From Paramacrobiotus metropolitanus (Eukaryota; Tardigrada; Eutardigrada; Parachela; Macrobiotidae): a stretch of 64,000 bases of DNA. How positions within the stretch are numbered: the stretch's first letter is position 1; every line of letters begins with the position of its first letter. A program made the position numbers and the translations under genes. The notes below the pieces were generated by a model that was given only the letters and a program-made list of their open reading frames with translations, did no database searches and was not told where the DNA came from. Where the stretch lies: contig NW_026570336.1 of NCBI RefSeq assembly GCF_019649055.1, forward strand, positions 62,001 through 126,000. Reading direction: 5' to 3'. Of the stretch, positions 46,425 to 58,545 are shown piece after piece.

Positions 46425-47348
46425 TTAGGCGTCAAAAAGTGCACAAAGATTGTTCAAAGGTATACATATAAGACCTATGCGGCGTCTTGTCCATACAGTG
46501 AGCACGCTGCAGACGAAGCAGAAAAGCTTAGCCGGTCGATATCGCGTCGCCCCGGAGCGTGTACCCGGTGAGGCATTTGGATTGCAGTCCTCGCTGTCCG
46601 GGTGTGTTCCACAGTCCACCGTGTCCGCGGCCGGGCGTCGCGTGGCATTGACTATCTGCGTGTTGTTGATTTCGAAGGCCGTCAGCGTCGGTGCACTGCC
46701 ATTGGGATTATTGTACACGTCCACGATAAGGGCATCCACATCCTTGCCGGGCGGCGGAGGTCCGGTGTTGGCCACCGTGGTCCAGTCCAGGTTGCATAGG
46801 TTGCGCCGGCATAAGCAGTACACCAAGTACTCATCCACGCCGCTGTCACGCTGCGTATAGTGCACCGGGATGCACAGGAAATCCTGCCCGGCAAAGCCCT
46901 GCGGACCGACGTTCAGGCCCATGCTGTCGATGTTGCGGGTTGGCATGGCCGGCATCGGGAAGAGCCGGATAGTAGTTGGACTGGTTGGCCGGCGTGCCGG
47001 TGCCCGGACGAAAGCAGTTGCCGAAGCGGCCTCGTCCCACAACCGTGCCGTTAAGGTACGGCGCCAGGAACATGTCGGCAAAGTACAGGCATACATCCGC
47101 GCTGCCCGGGCACGTTTTCCGCAGCGGGATGTCCGTGGGCAGCGGCGCGCCTGCTGTCATGTGCGGCTCTGCTGCGCCAGCGTCACGTCCTGGAATTTGG
47201 CTTCGGACAGGTCGCTGGTGCACTCCCAGCCGCAGTGACACTCCTGCACGCCCACCATGCACTCCAAGCACTCCACGGCCGGACGACGCCAGACCATGCT
47301 CAGAAACAAGTACGAGGCCACAGCCCGTAGTCGTCGCTGCCTATGCAT
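46425..47348 (-). CDS. Ly6/uPAR-like (ODR-2-type) cysteine-rich protein, frame disrupted
   Basis: A start at 47348 gives a short basic-hydrophobic leader and then the cysteine spacing of a three-finger fold: ECLECMVGVQECHCGWEC; in a second frame KTCPGSADVCLYFADMF and GNCFRPG; in a third frame DFLCIPVHY, EYLVYCLCRRNLCNLDW. The CxCxxxxCN end is typical of Ly6/ODR-2-like proteins, which are usually GPI-anchored surface proteins. A C-terminal hydrophobic stretch (LFCFVCSVLTVW) would fit an anchor signal. The frame changes near 47160-47170 (equivalent to one lost base) and near 46950-46965 (one gained or two lost). Coding character and cysteines continue across both breaks, so this is a recent pseudogene or a gene with assembly errors. 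Confidence 0.6.
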
Positions 47349-49802
47349 GATATGGGTAATAATGGTGCTGTCGCCGAGCTGTACCGGAGCAGTCGCAGTC
47401 AGGGTTGAGATGCTCCTGTGCAGTAATAATAATAATATATATATATATATAATAAAGCGGATGCGGAACGACCCTGGACAAACCGGATGTCCCTTCAGGA
47501 GAGTTGGCCCCAGTCCGTATCATTCAATTCGCGCAGTCATTTGACTGCAGGCAATTTTCCGGGCCGCGTCCGAAGGAGTGAACTGCTAATGATAAGCGTA
47601 GGCAGTACTCCAGCAGGAATTTATTAGCGGGGTTTTTCCTACGTAGTCCCCAAGATAATACAGGAGCCTCATGCCACGCTGCAAATACGAATAATTCTGT
47701 CCACAAAATTCTTAGATTGACCCTAAACAAATCTGCGTTTATTACAGTGTACATGAGCGCTTCCGGTACTAGCGCGGTTATACTCGTATATATAATGAAT
47801 AATTACATAACCGCGATTAGTACTTTCGATTTTATGGTCATGTGTCTTTTACAGCAAAGTTTCAAGAAGATCGGGTAATAACCAGACTTTGTGTACACAA
47901 CCCATTTGTGTCCCATTTTCGACACCATGTACCGGGTCATTTCTTTAAGTTGTTCTGTAAGCGGTAAATACGCTTATAGAATATTGGTGTGCCGTAATTC
48001 ATAATTATTATTACAAAAATTTACAATCTGCACAGTACAAACTTCCTTAGTCCAATTATTATTAATTAATGTAGAACGACGATACTGTACTTAATCATCC
48101 TTAATTATTATGCAGCCGTAAAATTATAGTATTTGTTTGCACCGAGCGCGAAGGGCGAGGTGCTGCAATTAAGCTTTCCTCAAGAGCATAAAATTTGTCT
48201 GATGCCACGAAGAGCGTACGTCACGCTTTTCCAATCACAATCCCAATACCATTTTCCAGAGGTACTGACGCTCGCGCTCGTGCAATAATGTGGTTCGCAA
48301 CCACCGTTAGTAAGTATAGACTGTATAGTACACACAAGAGTTTGCAGTATTCGACAGCTTTAAAGGGAACAGACACTGTTGGCAGCTTGGGAAACACTGT
48401 TGTCACCAAGCTAGTGACAACTACACATCAAACAACAACAAGAACAGTAGCGGTGTAAGTACTCTGTAGTCTGTACCGACTGTTCGTACACGATTTTAAC
48501 ACCATTACATACCTGAACGTTACCCAAGAACAACATTAACAGTAACAGCAACAATTGCCCGTAATGATTTCACGTACAGATCCGTTTTGCTTCTTCCAAC
48601 ATAGTCTTTATCTTCACCTTAAGATTGAGACTTTTCTTTTCATCTTGGTAATTTTAAATCTAGTTCGAAACTGATAAGTTTAAGCTTCGAATCATATTAA
48701 CAAGCCACGTATGTGCAGGAAGAGATCAATAAATTTTGCACTGGAAAACAAAGTATCAGTCAGTTTAGCCAACAATTTCTAAAATTCTTTAAAGTTCACA
48801 GTACTGAAGCAACAGTTTCCAGCGGCATCGTTAATTTTTAGAAAGTCCAGTCAATACGTGTAAACTTGTCTCCGGTTGTTACATATTTTATTATCAGCTT
48901 AGCAACTGCTTCATTCATTCTGCAAACATTTGTCCCAAACGTTACCGAAGCATGCGCGTTCCCGCAATGTAAGTACAGATCCGTACCTAATACATAAAAT
49001 TAGTACAGTACTTACTGCATATCATAAGTACAGCACAGTATGTAATTCTGTCATCACGTCTGCACGCGCAGGTCAAAACAGTTCCTAAGTCAACGCCACC
49101 TCGTGCGTATAAATTCAAAATTATTTCCATTGTTGAAAGTCAGGGACCAATAAAGGTCACGACTTAAAAAACAATCCAACATTTTTGTGCAAAACATTGG
49201 TGTGACTGTATTTGTGTTGATAATTTTTGAAATTTTTTGTCCTATTCCTACTTCGCTAATTTTGAATATTTTACTTCGGAACTGGAATTTCTTCCTTTGT
49301 AAAAACATTCCAGTACATTTCCAAAGCTGGCACCGCGCAATGGGGTCAACATCTGCGCTGTATATTTTATTGCAAGCCATGTGGGTTTTAAATGCTGCTT
49401 TATGCGCGATATACGAGGGTCTGAACAGTCTTTGATTTCTGTCGCTTGTTTACCCGGCGTTTGTTTATTTATCTGTCGTACTTTTTTCTAGGAGTAAACG
49501 CTGTTTTTATCTCAAAAAGTTAAAGCAGTTGTTTATTCAAAACTGTCAGTTGTCATTTCTTCCTATTTGTACAGTCATTAAAGAAAAATTTTCTGTTTTC
49601 AGAAAACAATCATTTTCTTCTTCAGAATTTTTCAGAAAACAATTGCTCTGCAACATCCCGGTTTTCTTATGCTTCCAGTTTTTAGAGACCTGTATGTACG
49701 AGTGTCAATTTTGAAATATTTTACGTCAGATATTTTTCAGCCAAAAGCCGAGAGACCGGCGCGTCCGTGTCATCGAATCCGGCATGGGAATTGCAGCCGA
49801 TG
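47349..49802. other. Intergenic region with a microsatellite and a foldback-family relic
   Basis: 47423-47455 is (TAA)n followed by (TA)n. 47860-47965 is a diverged piece of the palindrome family at 37699-38401 (it shares the CATGTACCGGGTCA-type end and the CAGACTTTGTGTACAC block). The rest is AT-rich; its short open frames carry no domains. Confidence 0.5.
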
Positions 49803-51609
49803 TCAGCGTTCCTGCAGGATGATTTCATACGGGTCCGGGTACATGACAATCCCCTCGTTCTCGTTAAGCGACGGCAACGGACCACCCGCGGGCGGATGGA
49901 TGGAGAAGTTGAGCATGATGTTGGCGAAGAAGAGGAAGAGCTCCTTGCGCGCCAACTGCTCCCCGATGCAGGAGCGCCGGCCCGCCGAGAAGGGCACGAA
50001 CTGCTCCGGGACGGTCAACCGGCCGTCCGCCCCGAGGAAGCGCTCGGGCAGGAAGCGCTCCGGGTGTCGGGGAAGAGCGCCGGGTCGTGGTGGATGGAGA
50101 ACAGGTGCAGCATCACCTGCGTCCCTGTTTTAATCCAACGCCAGTTAGGGCCGGACTCAAAGGTCACCGGCAGTGGCCACCTACCTTGGGGAATGGTGTA
50201 GTCGCCCAGCTTGGTGGTCTGCGTGCACATGTGCGGTATGGCGAAGGGGATGAGCGGGTACTTGCGCAGCGTCTCCAGGATGACCGCCTCCGTGTACACC
50301 AGCGCGTCGCGCTGCTCCAGCGTCACCTGCTGACCGGAAGTGGACGAACGGGCTCCCAGAACGCGGTCCATCTCCGTGTGGATCTTGGTCTGCACGTGCG
50401 GGTGGTGCAGCAGCATCAGAAAGATCCTAATTCAAAACGAGAGAGAAAGGTCGCAGCATTGACTCACCGTGGGAAAATTGTTCCGCCTTCATCTTTACCA
50501 TTGGAAGGTGGTCGTGGTCGTCTCAAAGCCGCCGATAAATAGATCCATCAGGACTTTGGGCAGCTTCTCCGCTCGAAAGACTGTCTTATCACCACCGGCT
50601 TTCCCGGCTTCCTCAGCCGTCATGTCGAGCCAGTCGTCGACGAAATCGCGCGGCATTCCCGGTTGGTGCCGCTCGACGTGCTCCTTGACGATGGCCTTGA
50701 GGAAAGCATGCGTACGGCGGAACGTCTTGTACGCAGTCCTGATCCCGCCTCAAGGAACAGGATCCACAGGGGCGGGAAGGAGCGAGCCTGCTGCGCCAGC
50801 ATGACCTTTTAATGGCCTCGGTCAAATCGTCGCTGAGGACGCGGAAGTCGGTGTCTCCTTGCTGGAAGTTGTTGCCCATCAGCACCGAGCAGATGACGTT
50901 GGCGGCGGCGTTGGCCAGAGGACTGCGGGGGTTGAAGGGGCGGGGCGGTCCCTCGGAGGGGGCGGGGCAGTGGCGGCGGAAGGCGTTGACCAGTTCGTCG
51001 GCCTCGCGCAGCATCGTCCCTTGCATGCTGGACTTGCCGAAGCCGAAACTGCGCAGACTGATCAGCGTGAACTTGCGGATCTCCCGCTCTTCCTCACTGA
51101 CGCCGCCGGCCACGATTCCTGTAGCAATCAAAATCAACCTAATTAAATTAAACTAAATAAAAAACCCTGGCAATTTCAACGTACCGAGCGCTTTCCCGCC
51201 GACACCAGCCCTGGTCATTTCCGGCGGGCGTCCGGCAAATTCCCAAGCGTGCTTGATGACGGCTTCCTGGAAGTACTCGTACGAGGTGACCCACACCGAC
51301 CGCCTGGACGCATAAAAAGAAGCTGCGTATACTTAGCGATGCACCGACCACCTCGCAACGCAGGTTACATGAAGCTCTTTACCTGGACCCGAGAGTGAGG
51401 GTGACGCAGCCGCCCAGGCGACTGCCGGCCGCCTGGATGCGGCGGTGTCGTTGCCGGCTGAACATGAGCGTCAGGTGGCCCAGCAGCGGCCAACCGCCCA
51501 CCGGCTGCGGCGGTAGTGCGGCTCCCGCGGGCGGCCGGCGCTGCAGCCAGTACAGCAGCGCCGCCAGGAACGCCGCAGTTCCGATCAACAGACTGACGCT
51601 GATTAGCAT
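49803..51609 (-). CDS. Cytochrome P450 (CYP2-like), five exons, three one-base frame breaks
   Basis: P450s are haem monooxygenases of the ER membrane. Exons: 51383-51609, 51185-51303, 50499-51118, 50185-50426 and 49803-50124. The ATG at 51609 opens an N-terminal membrane anchor (VSLLIGTAAFLAALLYWL) and a proline hinge (PPQPVGGWPLLGHL). Conserved sites are the I-helix GGFETTTTT, ExxR in ETLRKYP, and the haem loop FSAGRRSCIG with its Cys ligand. The combined length of about 509 codons is normal. The frame slips by one lost base near 50805 (after EAIK), near 50740 and near 50063 (in a CCC/GG run before the ERF motif); protein similarity resumes immediately in the next frame each time. The motifs place it near clan 2 (CYP2/CYP18-like); the substrate is unknown. 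It shares a 1.2-kb upstream region with the divergent J-protein gene. Confidence 0.82.
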
Positions 51610-52809
51610 GGCGGCAATTTAATTGGTAGCTAATTTCAGGCACTGGTTTACAGCGGCCATGTACGAGAAATGCGGGCGATAATATTGATCGTCCCGAAAT
51701 TCATTCCAAAATATGTGAGCAAGCGCCGTGAGAGAAAGATAAATATTACTGTACTGTTGTGAAATGTGTGCCTCCGTCTGTCTATGATTGATTCACCAGC
51801 TATGCATAGGTACACATATTGAGCACACGTGCGACTGCTGTTTGAGCAGCGACTCGTCGCAGTCATGCCGAACACCGCTGACAAGCGAATAACAATGGCC
51901 AAGTATTGCTGATTACAACGCTGATGACGGCGCAATTTTTACCGGGTAACTAACCGAATCCGGGTAAAGGAGTTGCAGCGCGCGTGCGGTTGCCCTTGCG
52001 ACAATCATTACCGGCTCATTTTTCCCTTTTTTACTTTCGCCGATCGGGTACCGCTTTCCGTAACGCGGGAAAACCCAGCGCTCTGCAGCCTGCATTAACG
52101 CTTTTCACGTTTGATCGCTGATTTGCATTCTGTAGAAATCACTTTCCTCTATCAAACAATTCATGTTTTGCGCAAGCCTTTAAGAAGACAACTACAAATG
52201 AGGAAAATACAAATGCGTCCGGTAGTTGACGCCATTGCAACCGCTCGGCGTGGCAGCGTAATGCCAGTTTTATGCTAAAAATTTCTAATTCCTTCCCTTC
52301 TTATATTTCGTCCCAAAAACGGAGTTTTTCTCAATAACTGCATTAAAATCGTTTAAAAATAAATTCAAAGTTGTAAAATGCGTTGTTGGGAAGCAAACTG
52401 ACGCCAAGCCAACCGGTCTATCTGTCTTCATAACGCATAGACAAACGCGTCGTAATTCGATTTCCAAACGGGAAACAGCCAGACGGTTAACCCTAGCAAC
52501 CGCTCTCAGTATGTGCAGGTTCAACACCACTGTAATTTGGTGAATGTTGTTCAGACTCTTAATAAGACCATTCCAAATACTGCCTTAAACAGTTAAATAA
52601 CTTAAATCTGGGAAAAACGTTTCGACTGTAATATAAGATAATTTCAATATTGCTGGCTTAATTAGTGGAGGGCAAAATTAATTTCCGGCGTATCAGTTTG
52701 TCCGTATAAATCGCGCCAGGACGATGATGAGCAATTGGTATTAAACTGTGAAGGAAATGGGGACCCCGATGTAGCGACTGACGAATAGAACATGGAGTAC
52801 GGTTGAGCC
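51610..52809. promoter_or_regulatory. Divergent upstream region of the P450 and DNAJB6-like genes
   Basis: No gene is supported. A TATAAAT at 52705-52711 lies about 100 bp before the J-protein ATG and is a candidate core promoter. Nothing comparable stands out on the P450 side. Confidence 0.4.
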
Positions 52810-54042
52810 ATGAGCGATTTCTACAAGATTCTGGGCGTCAAGTCCACCGCCAGCGACGCCGAGATCAAGCAAGCGTGGGTACATGCGCCGGATATATAGA
52901 ATTATTTGTTGACCTTTCACTTATCACCATCGCAGCACGCTAAATAGAAACCTGTAAAATTGGCTAATTTGTCATGGCGAATTTTATTTTGATTAATTGC
53001 TAATTCAGTTTGACTGTATTTAATTTATTTTGAACTTACTTTTAATATTGCGCATTTATTTCAGTTTTATTATACGCTGGATTAGTCGTTGACCTTTCAT
53101 TTAGAAAGTTTAATTTAGCTGTATTTAATTTAGTCTAAATTTGTTTAATGATTGCAATTTTAATGTGATTATTAATTTTAATTTTTAACTCCGCCCCCAG
53201 GTATCGTCAGCTGGCGCTGAAATGGCATCCCGACAAGAACCCGAAGAACGCCGAGGAGGCCAAGAAGCGCTTCCAGGAGATCAGCAACGCCTACGAAGTC
53301 CTCAGCGATAGTACGTCCGACCTCTTTCAAAGGTCACCCGCGTATATAGACACATTTGTGTTAACTGGTAACAGAGACGCGCCGCCGCGACTACGACGCC
53401 TACCGCAAAGGCGGCGGCTCCTCGCGCTCCCGCTCTGGCTTTAGCGCCACGGCCGGCTTCCCCAGCGGAGCCTCCCGCTCCGGCAGCGACGCCCCGCCCC
53501 GCCACCACCGCTTCACCGTCTTCACGCCCGGCGCCTTCACGTCGCCCTTCGGCGATCTCTTCCCGGGCTTCGGGATGACGCGCGACCCCTTCGAGCTTTT
53601 CCGGGAGTTCTTCGCGCAGGCCGGGATGATGGCCGACCTCCAGGCGGAGACGTCGCGGGCGCCGGTGCGCTCCCCGGGGGACCTCCCACGCTCCTGGTCG
53701 GGATCGGGCGGGGGCCCGCGGCCCTGGAGTAATTTGGTGTCGTCCACGCGGGTCACCACGCAGATCGTCAACGGACAGGAACGGACGGTCCGGAGGTGGG
53801 TGGACGCCTCCCGCGGGCGGACGGATCGGTAGATAATTTATTTTCGGTATTGTAGTGTGGTGGAGAACGGCGTGGAGACGGTGAGCACCTACGACAACGG
53901 CCGCCTGGTCGGACAGACCGTCAACGGCGCCCCACAGGCAATGGAGATGCGCGACAACGGTCGGCATCCCGGACAACGCGGCAGTGACGTCGTGGGACCC
54001 AATCGCGGACAGCGCTCCTATTTTTATTCCATACCATTTTAA
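52810..54042 (+). CDS. DNAJB6: DNAJB6-like J-domain co-chaperone, four exons, ~250 aa
   Basis: J proteins stimulate Hsp70 ATPase; the DNAJB6/B2/B8 type also blocks aggregation of clients. Exons: 52810-52874, 53201-53310, 53375-53795 and 53856-54042, all in phase. The J domain starts at residue 1 ([10 protein letters not shown]), and exon 2 supplies [14 protein letters not shown] with the HPD motif and [13 protein letters not shown]. Exon 3 gives the [11 protein letters not shown] end of the domain, a Ser/Arg/Gly-rich part and an F/G-rich part ([21 protein letters not shown]). The C-terminal signature [14 protein letters not shown], then [15 protein letters not shown] and TVNGAPQAM, matches the VNG...VENG...G...NG pattern of DNAJB6. 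The frame is intact. It is expected to be cytosolic or nuclear. Confidence 0.9.
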
Positions 54043-54969
54043 ATAATGCATTTTTGGCAAAATTGCCCTGTTTTACACTGTACTTCGCTAATGTGCAATA
54101 AATTATAAGATTTTGAACCAGACTGCGCTGTAATTAAGTGAAATTTTCTACAAATTAAGAAAAGAAAAAATTCATCAGCTTCTTGCAATGATTGCTCTAC
54201 TGGTTAATAAAAAATCTACATTTTTTTCCAAAGTACTGTAACAGAATTAGTATTGTTATAATTCTAAATATGCAAAAAATTCGTTCTACAATTTTTAAAA
54301 GTTTTATTTAAATATTTAATAAGTCAATAACTTAAATCAGTAAATTTTAATAATATAATAATATTTTTCTTACACAAATTAAATTTTTTGATTTAATGAG
54401 AATCAGTTAATACTGCACTGATTTTGCCGCGGGCACAGCCGACCGCCCAGAGACGGCAGTGACTGCTTACGCGCATTCTGGCTGATTGGTGCTGCGTACG
54501 TACCGTGACACGTACAGCGCTCTCATAGCTGATTGGTCGGTTGTATATGCTTCTCTTGGCAGCTGTATCAGTGCGTGAGACAATCGGGGACAAGAGCGAT
54601 TGACCGCGGAACAAGTGGCTTGAGCAAACAGCCAGCAATAACACCTGATAAGCAGGCTGCCCAGCAAGGTTATGCAAAGGTCCTCATAATTGCATTAGCA
54701 ATCAGTTCGCGTACTAGGAAGCGCTTATCAGCCGGACTCCAGCACGTGGCCCGCACTGCCTGCCAAAGGCTGACAAACACGGCTTATTTCCCCTAACATT
54801 CCGACCGATACAACCGTTATCCGTGAAATGTAACTGATAAGCCGGAAAGTAGTCGTTTACTGTTCAACACTTTTCCCCACATTTGACGCACAGTTTACTT
54901 GTATTTGCAACCCGGATATTGCTCTTGTTTCTAATCCACATTTTTAACCGTGAATTTGCCCGAGAAAAA
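54043..54969. other. Intergenic spacer
   Basis: An AT-rich 350 bp stretch follows the J-protein gene; the rest precedes the LRR-ZP gene and should contain its promoter. No feature is clearly supported. Confidence 0.45.
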
Positions 54970-57483
54970 ATGTGGAAAATTGTGGTATTTTTAGCGGCCG
55001 CTTGTGGCCTGTCCACGGCCAAACCGATATCCCTTATTTCGCACGGGAATAAAATGCTGGAGAACTGTAAAATCGGCCCCGCCCCCGAGCGGGATCTCAC
55101 GGCCCTTAATTCGGAGTTCTGCACCTTCTCCCCGATCTACCGCTGCGCCGACCGCACCGCGGGCGTCGGCAGCGTCACCGACCTGACCTGCACCAACGCC
55201 GACCCCGCCCACATCCGCGCCTCCTCCTGGCCTACGTCGGCCAGAACCAGGACCCCCACGAGCGCCTCAACCTCAACCTCCTGTGGGCCTCTACCAGACC
55301 AAGCTGGAGAACTCCGTCATCCACCTGAACGGCGACGTCCTCCCGCCGGCGGCCGCCGCCCGCGTTCAGAGCCTCTTCCTGTATCTGGACGCGCCGGCCT
55401 CCATCGTCGAACCCTCCTTCTTCGACCACCTCCCCAACCTGGCCATCCTGCAGCTGGAGTTCCTCCACACCGTCCACCGGGACTACACCACGGTTCTCGG
55501 GAGCTTCGCCAGGTACTTCCGGCTCCCGGCGTTGGAGTTCCTTGCCATCAACTACGTCGCCGAACACCTGGCGCTGGAACGGTCGACCCTGGAGGACCTC
55601 CCGCGCCTGACGTGTTTGAAGCTGATCGCCAATCGCATGCAGTGTGACTGCGCGCTACAGTCCCTGATCCACGACCTCCAGGGCCGCTCGCCGTCGCCCT
55701 TGGCGGGGGTCTACGTCAACCCGGCGGTCGATCCCTTCATGCAGTACTACTGTGACGCCAACTACGCGTACTGCGACACGACGCCCGACCTCCCGCCGGG
55801 GACGGAGGTCCCCTGCACCTCCCTGGAGTGCCTCGGGATGCCCATCATGTTTATGGACCTCCCGCAGTGTGTCGACGAGGAGGAGCCGGAGTATCCGGTG
55901 ACGGTGCAGGTCAGCTGCGATGCCGACAACCTCCAGCTGCAGCTGGATGTACGGTACGGGGAGGCCAACTCCCGGTACGCCCTGACCGGGTTCTACGGAC
56001 AACAGGCTCCCGGGTGTCAGGCGGGCGCCGGGTCACACCGTCTCGACGGGAAAGTGGGGGCGTGCGGCGTGGTCAGTGGGGAGGAGGACGGACGGCGCTA
56101 TGTCGAATGCGTGGCGGTGGTGGAGATCCCGGATATCTTCCCTGTCCAGTACCTCCTGGATCATCCCGTCGTCGAGCCGGCGAATCAGTCCGCCTACAGA
56201 ATACGTTGCCAAGAGGGTACGAAACAGCAAAAGAATCAGTTTGGGGAAGCCGTTGGCACTGGCCGCTGGAAAGAGCCATGTTGTCGGGAAAGGTCACGAG
56301 AATGCTGTGTAAGTGCCGGAAATATTATTGCATATATCTTTCATTTGATGATGTTGTATTCGTTTGGTAAACAGTTTGCGCGTGCCAACGAATAACTTTG
56401 CTGTTGGAAAGTACACCTTCGACGTGCTGGCCGAGGGGCTGGATTCAGCCGATTGGGATATCCGCGTGGAGTCGTGTTGGGCGACGTACACTGATAATGC
56501 CGATGATCCGCTGCGCTACGACCTCATTCACAGGGGGTGAGGCATTCATTTCGTACATCCTCAATATTTATTCTCATGTTATTCTCATAATGACTCGCAC
56601 TGTGTTCCTTAGACAAATTTCTGCATTTTTTAAAGTTTTCTTATTTTTATATTTTTGCGTATTTTGCACTGAACTTTTTTGATTGATTATTTTTTGAACT
56701 CAATATTTTTTGTATATGTACTGATGTACACTGTGTATTCGGTATAATATACTGCTTCATTATTAATTTCTTTAACATATTTTCATAATTTAATACACAT
56801 TTTTTATGCATTCTTATCTGTTTTTATGCATGCACGTATTTTATCTATTTTTTATGTATTCTTTATGTATTTAATTTTTTATGTATTGTTATGTATGTTT
56901 TATGTATTTTATGTCTTTATAATACATTTTGATAATAATAATTATGTTTTTAAGTACGAGGTATACGTACGGTTGTCAGGTTTTTATACGGACGTTTTTT
57001 CGATTAAATACGGTATTTTTGTTTTTTTTGCATGAGACATTACGCCGAATGTATGAAGTTGCCATGAACGGTTCCATGTAACGTCTAACTGTGACCTGCA
57101 GGTGCTTCTTCGACCTGTCGACGGAGCTGGAGTTCCTCTTCACCGCAACGCACTTCGGCTACCGCTACGCCTTCACCCCCTTCCGCTTCCGCGGGCAGTC
57201 CACAGGCGCGGCCTTCGTGCACTGCCGGGTGGGTCTGTGCCAGGCTTCGGCGGCCGACTTCGGCGCCTGCATGGGCCGCAACCTGGACCCATTCTGCCGG
57301 CTGCCCACCGACCTGCGCAAGATCACCCGCCAGGTGCCCGGCCGCATCAGCGTCCTCAGTGGTCCCTCCAACCGCACCGTGCCGGCAGCCGTACGAAGGC
57401 CGAAACGGTCGCTTCCGGAGGCGGACGCAGTATCCGCCGCGCTGCACGCACCGCTTCAACCTGCTTCGCTGTGGATTGTATAG
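54970..57483 (+). CDS. Secreted LRR plus zona-pellucida-domain protein
   Basis: The ATG at 54970 opens a signal peptide (MWKIVVFLAAACGLSTA). After a Cys-rich start the frame loses one base near 55215-55230 and another in the GGG run at 55284-55286; coding then continues to about 56220-56308. That part has leucine-rich repeats (SLFLYLDAPASIVEPSFF, LPNLAILQLEFL, LPALEFLAINYV, LPRLTCLKLIANRMQCDC) with an LRRCT-like cap, then a ZP-N module (VTVQVSCDADNLQLQLDV, APGCQAG, GACGVV, VECVAVVEIP). An exon at about 56371-56538 (YTFDVLAEGL, RVESCWATY, LRYDLIHRG) and the last exon 57102-57483 (CFFDLSTELEFLF, FRFRGQS, FVHCRVGLCQ) form ZP-C. A furin-like RRPKRS follows at about 57393-57410, as in other ZP proteins, but no membrane span is seen after it. 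ZP modules polymerise into extracellular matrices. The junction before 56371 does not keep phase in the given sequence. Confidence 0.75.
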
Positions 57484-57617
57484 TCGCCGTGTGTTCAATG
57501 CCGGCTCGGTTCGCTCGTGATTGTAGCAGTATTAATTGTTCTTCTCTGCGTTCTAATCAACAGATTTTACCCGGCTGTAGTCAGTGATCTGCCGTAATAG
57601 AAGTAATAGAAGAGGAT

Positions 57618-58285
57618 AACCTTTGACCTTTGTGCAAATACTAAGGGCGATGACCTTTGGGCATATGTAAGAATATGTCGATGACCTTTTTTGCATATCT
57701 ATACTTCGCTTACTGCCTTATATGGGCTCCCCTTATATTACTCTCCCTTATCTGGGCTCCCGAGCAATATGAGCAACCCTCTACATTGGCGGTTACGTTA
57801 TTACTCACAGTTTTGCAGCTGTTATCAGTGTATGACTGAATGAAAATTTAGATGTATGTACTTGAAATACTTATTTCGCCAGTACTTTTGTAGCATTGAG
57901 TTTGTATCAACGTTTGTGGCATTTTTTAGTTTGTTCATTGGCAAATCCGGTTGAAATTAATGAAAAATATATGTAGATAATATAATTATATAAATATAAT
58001 TCGGATGTGAAATTTCGGAATTCTTTGATGTGCTCACTTGTAAATCCGGTTGAAAGAAGTAGAAAAGGGTTCTGCTATAAATCCGATAAATAATTTGACG
58101 GGTATTGCTCACTAGCCGGGAGCCCAGATAAGGTAGAGTAATATAAGGGGAGCCCATATAAGGCAGTAAGCGAAGTATATTCCAGTGACTTTTGTGCTAA
58201 AATGTAATATGACGATGACCTTTGTGCATATAAATAACTATGACCTTTATGCATAATAATGCCGATGACCTTTGTTCATATATAG
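57618..58285. repeat. TGACCTTTG minisatellite split by a MITE
   Basis: TGACCTTTG-like words followed by G/TGCATAT start at 57624, 57651, 57682, 58186, 58216, 58241 and 58266, spaced 25-31 bp apart outside the insertion. TGACCT is the reverse complement of the nuclear-receptor half-site AGGTCA, and the first unit (CCTTTGACCTTTG) is a direct repeat with one-base spacing. A regulatory role is only a possibility; the array lies between two convergent genes. Confidence 0.7.
57701..58178. mobile_element. MITE with ~62-bp terminal inverted repeats
   Basis: The left arm (57701-57762) and right arm (58117-58178) are near-perfect reverse complements that share TACTTCGCTTACTGCC, GGGCTCCCCTTATATTACTC and GGGCTCCCG. 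The ends are CTTCGC...GCGAAG next to TA, suggesting a TA target. The interior has no coding frame. It is inserted in the TGACCTTTG array. Confidence 0.88.
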
Positions 58286-58545
58286 GTAAGCACTTCGCAA
58301 TTTTACCGGTTCGCTGCGTCTCGCTGTACCCAAGTTTTGTTAAACGTACCAAATATAAAAAAGCAGACTACATTAAAGTAAGCACCGCAAACGAAAATAG
58401 ATATATTTGGTTTGAGATCATCAATTAACTGAGTTTATAACCAGTGATAACCAGGCTTGGAATGTAATGACGCGGGCATTTTATGTACAACTCAAAGGCA
58501 GATTTAATTGGCGGGAAAGACCGTGGCGGTAAGCGCGCTCCCGGG

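Noticed and set aside
50859-51146. Plus-strand frames opposite the P450
   Set aside because: They lack motifs and are explained by the composition of the P450 exon.
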